DNA from: JAFAZI01 sp035501255
Lineage (GTDB): Bacteria > Actinomycetota > Actinomycetes > JAFAQI01
Reading direction: 5' to 3'
Length of the DNA: 64,000 bases
Assembly: GCA_035501255.1 (NCBI GenBank)
Contig: DATJWM010000008.1
Span: forward strand, 1-64,000
Shown here in pieces: positions 59,542 through 64,000 of the stretch. A model generated the notes under the pieces. The model saw nothing but the letters and a program-made list of their open reading frames with translations. It was not told where the DNA came from and searched no databases. Each line of letters begins with the position of its first letter. Position 1 is the stretch's first letter. A program made the position numbers and the translations under genes.

Positions 59542-61109
59542 CGGCCGCCGGGCAGCCGAGCAGCGACCTTGTGCCGCTGAGCGAACGCCTGCTCTACCTG
59601 CGGGTCATGCGGGCCGTCCTGGTCGCCCTGGTCGTCCTCGACGCGGCGCTGCTCCCACAGTTGCTGCGCACCTCGTTCCTCGTTGTCGCCTCGGTGTCGC
59701 TCGGGTACCTCCTCGTGTGCCTGGCGATCGAAGGCATTTGGCGGCTGATGCGACGGCCGGGGCTGTGGCTGTTCGGGGCACTTCTGATGCTCGACGGCGT
59801 CTATCTCGCGGCCGCGACCTACACCTGCGGCGGCTCCGTTGGCCCGGTCCGCTATCTCGTGCTGGTCTACCTCTGCGCGGTCACCCTGCTCGGTTCGTAC
59901 CGGACCGGCCTGAAGGTCGCGTTGTGGCAATCGTTGATGCAGATCAGCGTCTTCTACGCCCAGACCAGCGGGCTGCTGGCCAGCTTCGGCGGTGCTGCGG
60001 CCACCGCGACCGAGTGGTATCGGCTGGTCGCGTTCATCTTCGCGCTGTGGGCGTTGACGTTCACGACCGCGACCCTCGCCGCCGTCAACGAGCGCGAGCT
60101 GCGGCGACGTCGCTATGAGTTCGAGCAACTGGCCCAGATGGGCCGGGACCTGGAAAACGCCGAAGACCCGCTGTCGGTCGGTGACGTCCTGCTCGGTGCC
60201 CTGGCCGACACGTTCGCCTTCCGCCGGATGGCCCTGTTCGAGGTGGGCGAGGACACCCCCCGCATGCTGACCTCGCGCGGGTTGCTCGACGCGGTGGTCG
60301 GAGACTTCCGGCTGGGGGACAAGTCGGTGCTGCGGGTGGTCAACGACTCGCGGGAGACCCTGCTCGTCTCCGAGGTCGATGAGGTCGCCGACCCGTGGCT
60401 CGCCGCGGTCATGCCCGCCGGGCGCAACCTTGCCGTCGTCCCGCTCGTCGCCGACGGCGTCGTCGGCGTTCTCGTGGTCGAGACCGGACCGCGCCCGAAG
60501 GTCCGGATCGAACGCCGCGTCATCGCCACCATCGAGCGCTACGCCAGCCATGCCGCGCTCGCGATTCGCAACGCGAACCTGCTCGCCCGCGTGCAGCAGA
60601 TGGCGGTCACGGACGGGTTGACCGAGCTGTCCAACCGTCGCGCCTTCGACCGATCGCTGGAGCGCGAGCTCGGTCGCGCGGCCCGCACCGAGGGCCGGTT
60701 GTCGGTGGTCCTTCTCGACATCGACCACTTCAAGAATCTCAACGACAACCACGGTCACGTCGTCGGCGACAACGTGCTCCGGCAGATCGCCAGGGCGCTC
60801 GCCCTGTGCGGGCGCGAGTACGACACGGTCGCGCGCTATGGAGGCGAGGAGTTTGCCGCCGTCCTGCCTGGCTGCTCGTCCGGACTGGCGATGCAAGTCG
60901 CCGAGCGACTGCGCGTGGCGGTCGAGGAAGCTCCCAGCGACGTCCACGTCACCGCGAGCTGTGGGGTGGCGACCTACCCCTACGACGGGATCGACGTCGA
61001 CAGCCTGCTGAGCGCGGCCGACCGGGCGCTCTACGCCTCGAAGCGGGCCGGTCGCAACCAGGTGCGATCCGCCGAGCAGACCCGGCTGGACGCGGCCGCC
61101 ACCGGCTGA
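59538..61109 (+). CDS. membrane GAF-GGDEF diguanylate cyclase
   Basis: 523 aa, ATG overlapping the stop of the Ig-repeat gene. About six membrane helices lie in residues 20-185, then a GAF-like domain (~200-345) with no obvious ligand signature, then a GGDEF domain from ~355. The active-site motif is intact: YGGEEF at 434-439. The DIDHFKNLND segment and the I-site RxxD (REYD, five residues before ARYGGEEF) are present, so product inhibition by c-di-GMP is expected. It makes c-di-GMP from 2 GTP. The overlap suggests it is made together with the surface protein. Confidence 0.93.
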   Translation: MTAAGQPSSDLVPLSERLLYLRVMRAVLVALVVLDAALLPQLLRTSFLVVASVSLGYLLVCLAIEGIWRLMRRPGLWLFGALLMLDGVYLAAATYTCGGSVGPVRYLVLVYLCAVTLLGSYRTGLKVALWQSLMQISVFYAQTSGLLASFGGAAATATEWYRLVAFIFALWALTFTTATLAAVNERELRRRRYEFEQLAQMGRDLENAEDPLSVGDVLLGALADTFAFRRMALFEVGEDTPRMLTSRGLLDAVVGDFRLGDKSVLRVVNDSRETLLVSEVDEVADPWLAAVMPAGRNLAVVPLVADGVVGVLVVETGPRPKVRIERRVIATIERYASHAALAIRNANLLARVQQMAVTDGLTELSNRRAFDRSLERELGRAARTEGRLSVVLLDIDHFKNLNDNHGHVVGDNVLRQIARALALCGREYDTVARYGGEEFAAVLPGCSSGLAMQVAERLRVAVEEAPSDVHVTASCGVATYPYDGIDVDSLLSAADRALYASKRAGRNQVRSAEQTRLDAAATG

Positions 61110-61322
61110 GCGCCCAGGCGGGTCGCCCCTCTCCCAGACAGGTAGGACATACTGGGCAACTCGCACGAATCGCTTCCGCCCCGGATCCCGGAGCGGAAGC
61201 GCCGCGTGTGGGACCGTGCGCGAGAGGCCGCGAGGCCTCCCACGACGGCGGTTTCCCCGGAACTACGCCGCTGACGCTCGGACCGCGTCAAGCGGGCATC
61301 GCGCCCAGCCGATGGTGAATAC
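61110..61322 (+). promoter_or_regulatory. structured 213-nt leader before the secreted EEP gene
   Basis: CGCTTCCGC (61171-61179) pairs perfectly with GCGGAAGCG (61193-61201); a second hairpin GAGGCC-GCGA-GGCCTC lies at 61224-61239, and GTGGGA (61208-61213) can pair with TCCCAC (61238-61243) as an alternative. A -10-like CATACT is at 61148-61153. This could be a terminator of the GGDEF gene plus a structured 5' UTR, or a regulatory RNA. It does not fit a c-di-GMP riboswitch that I know. Confidence 0.45.
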
Positions 61323-62894
61323 GTGTCGACGGGAGAACTGACCTTCGTGGCAGGGAGGCCTGCGGGTTCGCGCATGTCCCGCCGGACGCGTCGGACCGGC
61401 CTGGTCGCGCTGACCGGCGTTCTCGCCGCCACCGCCCTCGCCCTGCCCGCGGCTGCGCACCCGGCGAGCGACAAGGCCCACCGGGTCGCGGTGCCGCACG
61501 GCATCCGGTTGGTCAATGTCTCCCCGTCCTCGTTTCAGGTCGAGAGCGCCCCGACCGAGAACGCCAAGCGCTATCGCGTGTTCGCCTCGACCAAGCGCAG
61601 CAACCTGTTCACCGCCAACGTCAGCCGCGCGCAGGCCTCGGCGCTGTTCTCCCACCCCCAGGTGCGGATCGCGGGTCTGCACTACACGACCCGGCCGTAC
61701 TACTACCGGCTCGAAGCAGTCAACGGGTCGCGCCATCGGTTCTCCCGTGACATCTACGAACTGGGTCTTCAACCACCCTCTCCGACCGGGCTCACAGTGC
61801 GAACGAGCGCGGCCGGCGGCACCTACCTCACGTGGGACAGTTCGTCCGCCACCGGGTTTCTCGTCACCGTGGCGAGGAACCCGGCGATGACGCAGGGCCG
61901 GGTCAACTACCGCTTGACGAGCAACACGCACCAGTTCAGTCCTCCGCATCTCGTCGCGGGCCGGACGTACTACTTCCGGGTGCGCGCACTGAACGACGCC
62001 ACTCGCTCCGCTGACGCGGCGAGTGCCAACGGCACCGCGGGATCGAAGGAGCAACGCGTCCGGGTGATGACCTACAACGTGCTCGAGGCGTTCGATGACG
62101 GCCGGCTCGAGGGCAGCGGCCGGGTCGCGCCGTGGTCGAAACGCAAGGTGCGGGCCGCCGCGCTCATCCGCAAGGCTCACCCGGACGTGGTGGCCGTCCA
62201 GGAAGCCGCTTCGTGGGTCAAGGGCGTTCGCGGTCCACGCCAGATCGACTCCCTGCGCGCCCAGCTGCACGGGGTCTACGCGCTGGCGCACACCGAGATC
62301 CCGCCGAGCCAGCCGCACTATCTGCGGACCGGGGTGTACATCCTGTATCGCAAGTCGCAGTATCGCGCTGTCGGCCACGGTGGCCACTGGGGTCTTGGAA
62401 ACCGGCGCTGGGCGGCGTACCAGATCCTCGCCGACCGAGCGACCGGCGCGAAATTCCTGTTCGTCGACCCGCACCTGCTGGTCGGTCCAGGACGCGCCAA
62501 TGACGTCAAGCGCAAGCACGAGACCCAGCGCCTGGTGTCGCGGGCGAAAGCCAAGGCGAAGCGGGCCGGGGTGCCGTTGGTCTACGCGGGCGACTTCAAC
62601 TCCGACCAAACCGCGAAACACCCACTGAACGCGCCCGAGATGGTGATGTCGACGCACAACGTGGTCAACACCTTCGCGGCTGCACCGGTTCGGACGAACG
62701 CCGAGTACAACTCGGCGAACGGCTACGAACGCCGGCCGCCGCGCTTCGGCGACCACATCGACTACGTCTTCGCCGCACCGAGCGTCTCCGTCCTCGCCTG
62801 GCACCTGCTCCTCGACCTGCACCACGGGGAGTTCTCGGGCGTCATCCCGTCCGACCACAACCCTCTCGTCGTGGATCTTCAGTACCCGTACTGA
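61323..62894 (+). CDS. secreted Fn3-like plus endonuclease/exonuclease/phosphatase-fold protein, copy 1
   Basis: 523 aa from the GTG at 61323; an ATG at 61374 would give a cleaner signal peptide (RRTRRTGLVALTGVLAATALALPAAAHP). Two Fn3-like beta domains occupy about residues 60-240 (e.g. YYYRLEAVNGSRHRF, VAGRTYYFRVRALND). The catalytic EEP domain follows: VMTYNVLEAFDD (Asn), VVAVQEAA (Glu), FVDPHLLVG (His), YAGDFNSDQ (Asp/Asn), and PSDHNPLVVDL (Asp-His). All key residues are present. The EEP fold includes DNases, phosphatases and sphingomyelinases; the substrate cannot be read. It is paralogous to the next gene. Confidence 0.87.
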   Translation: MSTGELTFVAGRPAGSRMSRRTRRTGLVALTGVLAATALALPAAAHPASDKAHRVAVPHGIRLVNVSPSSFQVESAPTENAKRYRVFASTKRSNLFTANVSRAQASALFSHPQVRIAGLHYTTRPYYYRLEAVNGSRHRFSRDIYELGLQPPSPTGLTVRTSAAGGTYLTWDSSSATGFLVTVARNPAMTQGRVNYRLTSNTHQFSPPHLVAGRTYYFRVRALNDATRSADAASANGTAGSKEQRVRVMTYNVLEAFDDGRLEGSGRVAPWSKRKVRAAALIRKAHPDVVAVQEAASWVKGVRGPRQIDSLRAQLHGVYALAHTEIPPSQPHYLRTGVYILYRKSQYRAVGHGGHWGLGNRRWAAYQILADRATGAKFLFVDPHLLVGPGRANDVKRKHETQRLVSRAKAKAKRAGVPLVYAGDFNSDQTAKHPLNAPEMVMSTHNVVNTFAAAPVRTNAEYNSANGYERRPPRFGDHIDYVFAAPSVSVLAWHLLLDLHHGEFSGVIPSDHNPLVVDLQYPY

Positions 62895-62993
62895 ATCCGA
62901 GTGGGTCGCCAGCCTCCGGCCGACTCCGTTCGGCGCTCTGGTTGAGCCGGTTGGGCGATCCAGACCCCCTGCTCAGCGGCCGTTTTTCTACTT

Positions 62994-64000
62994 ATGAGCA
63001 GGCGCCGAGTGCGGCTTGCCGCCGTCGCGATGTCGGCGGCGTGCGGTCTTGCCGGCCTCGCCGTGCCCACGATCGCCCACGCTGGCACCAGCCGCCCCGA
63101 GTTGCCGACGTCGGTCCAGCTGGTGCGGGTAACGCCGTCGTCGTTCACGGTCTCCGCGATCGGGGCCCACAACGCGCACCAGTTCCGGCTCTTTGCCTCG
63201 ACGACCCGCAGCAACTTGTTCGTCCGCAACATCAAGGCGGCAACCAAGTCGCACCTCTCCTCGAGCCCGACGGTGGCGCTTCACGGCCTGAAGTACGCCG
63301 CCGAGCCGTACTACTACCGCCTCGAGGTCTTCAACGGGCAGCGGCATCGCTTCTCCTCGACGATCTACTCGGTCGGCCTGCTCCCCGCCGTGCCGACCGA
63401 CCTTGCCGCAACCGTCACGATGAACGGCACGTTCCTCACCTGGAGCAGCGGCCCCGCCTCGGGCTTCCAGATCACCGAGGCCACCGACGAGGCGATGACC
63501 CAGGACGTGCGCACATTCACGACGTCCGGGATGACGACGTCGTTCACTCCGCCCGATCTGGTCGCCGGGACGACGTACTACTTCGAGGTCGCAGCGCTCA
63601 ACAACGACACCGCGTCGGCACCCACGAGTCCGGTCTCCGCCGTGCCGGAAACCGACAGCCAGGACGTTCGGGTGATGACCTACAACATCCTGGAGTCCTT
63701 CGACGACGGTCGAGCTGAGGGCGGCGGTCACGTCGCGCCGTGGTCGGAGCGGGTCAACGGAGTGGTCAACTACATCCGCCAAGGCGCGCCGGACGTGGTG
63801 GCAATCGAGGAAGGCGCGGGCTGGGCGTACGGCTCGAAAGGTCCGCGCCAGGTCGACCAGGTCGTCTCGGAGCTGGGCGACTACTCGCTCGCGGACACTG
63901 AGATCCCGCCGACCGAACCGCACTACCTGCGCACCGGCGTGTACGTGCTCTACAAGACCTCCGAGTACACCGCGATCGGCCAGGGTGACCATTGGGACCT
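62994..64000 (+). CDS. secreted Fn3-like plus endonuclease/exonuclease/phosphatase-fold protein, copy 2 (3' truncated)
   Basis: Open to the window end (335 codons), ATG at 62994 with no strong ribosome site before it. A signal peptide (VRLAAVAMSAACGLAGLAVPTIAHA) leads to two Fn3-like domains with EPYYYRLEVFNGQRHRFSS and VAGTTYYFEVAALNN, nearly parallel to copy 1. The EEP domain begins at VMTYNILESFDDG (Asn), followed by GAPDVVAIEEGAG (Glu) and a PHYLRTGVYVLYKTSEY stretch equivalent to copy 1. The active-site Asp-His end is beyond the window. It starts 99 bp after copy 1, a tandem duplication. Confidence 0.85.
   Translation, partial: MSRRRVRLAAVAMSAACGLAGLAVPTIAHAGTSRPELPTSVQLVRVTPSSFTVSAIGAHNAHQFRLFASTTRSNLFVRNIKAATKSHLSSSPTVALHGLKYAAEPYYYRLEVFNGQRHRFSSTIYSVGLLPAVPTDLAATVTMNGTFLTWSSGPASGFQITEATDEAMTQDVRTFTTSGMTTSFTPPDLVAGTTYYFEVAALNNDTASAPTSPVSAVPETDSQDVRVMTYNILESFDDGRAEGGGHVAPWSERVNGVVNYIRQGAPDVVAIEEGAGWAYGSKGPRQVDQVVSELGDYSLADTEIPPTEPHYLRTGVYVLYKTSEYTAIGQGDHWD

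Noticed and set aside
61110..61322. c-di-GMP riboswitch (GEMM) in the leader after the cyclase gene
   Set aside because: The conserved GEMM-I elements such as ACGCACAGGGCAAACC and GGGACGCAAAGCC are absent.

Overview
The window is high-GC actinobacterial chromosome. Supporting signs are the two-domain F420 synthase FbiC, a WhiB regulator, the MtrA-MtrB-LpqB module, a coproporphyrin-type ferrochelatase with a terminal Cys cluster, SecA with a downstream Rv3235-family gene, frequent GTG/TTG starts, and stop/start overlaps. Gene content and neighbourhoods from about 13 to 43 kb resemble the Mycobacterium tuberculosis Rv3235-Rv3268 region (from memory). The exact genus cannot be fixed from the sequence, but the window does not look like a pathogenic mycobacterium: it has a Streptomyces/Frankiales-like accessory end with a giant Ig-type surface protein. 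I saw no rRNA, tRNA, CRISPR array, transposase or phage gene.

Layout. 1-2.3 kb: end of purK, then purE and menF in overlapping order. 2.35-7.1 kb: menD-menC-menA (minus) and menE (plus), which with menF give much of menaquinone synthesis; menB and the methyltransferase are absent here. 7.1-13.7 kb: a conserved-looking 58-aa protein, UDP-glucose dehydrogenase, an acyl-CoA dehydrogenase overlapping the ferrochelatase gene, acetoacetyl-CoA synthetase and a truncated adenylate-forming homologue. 13.9-20.7 kb: a GT4 glycosyltransferase, a sugar-nucleotide pyrophosphorylase and the F420 genes cofE, cofD and fbiC. 20.9-31.6 kb: WhiB2-like regulator, a large GT2 membrane protein coupled to a DUF5719 protein, a degenerate zincin, DUF3499, a Zn-ribbon protein, phosphomannomutase, a Trm112-like protein, a sugar-phosphate isomerase and S-adenosylhomocysteinase. 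Phosphomannomutase, isomerase and pyrophosphorylase together suggest GDP-mannose supply.

31.6-44 kb: mtrA-mtrB-lpqB, comF-like, hpf, a NarL-type response regulator, a CaCA antiporter, secA, two tandem Rv3235-family paralogues and a LysM membrane protein. 44-53 kb: a 184-aa unknown, a BldC-like HTH protein, CpaB-like (SAF) and CpaE/TadZ-like proteins without the rest of a Tad pilus, a second acyl-CoA dehydrogenase, a LytR_C protein, a HAD hydrolase, a patatin, DUF6912, pruA and a small HTH protein. 53-64 kb: a 2130-residue Ig-like repeat surface protein whose stop overlaps the start of a membrane GAF-GGDEF diguanylate cyclase, followed by two secreted Fn3-like/EEP-nuclease-fold paralogues, the second cut by the window end.

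The most unusual items are (i) a family of ~65-bp imperfect palindromes at 10977-11041, 12999-13064 and 27287-27351, two of which supply the stop codon and C-terminal tail of the upstream gene; (ii) the overlap of the giant cell-surface Ig array with a diguanylate cyclase, suggesting an envelope-to-c-di-GMP unit; (iii) a CofE/FbiB that lacks the nitroreductase domain and carries an unrecognised ~100-residue tail; and (iv) many leaderless-type promoters (TANNNT 6-9 nt before the start codon). No stretch over 300 bases lacks a gene.
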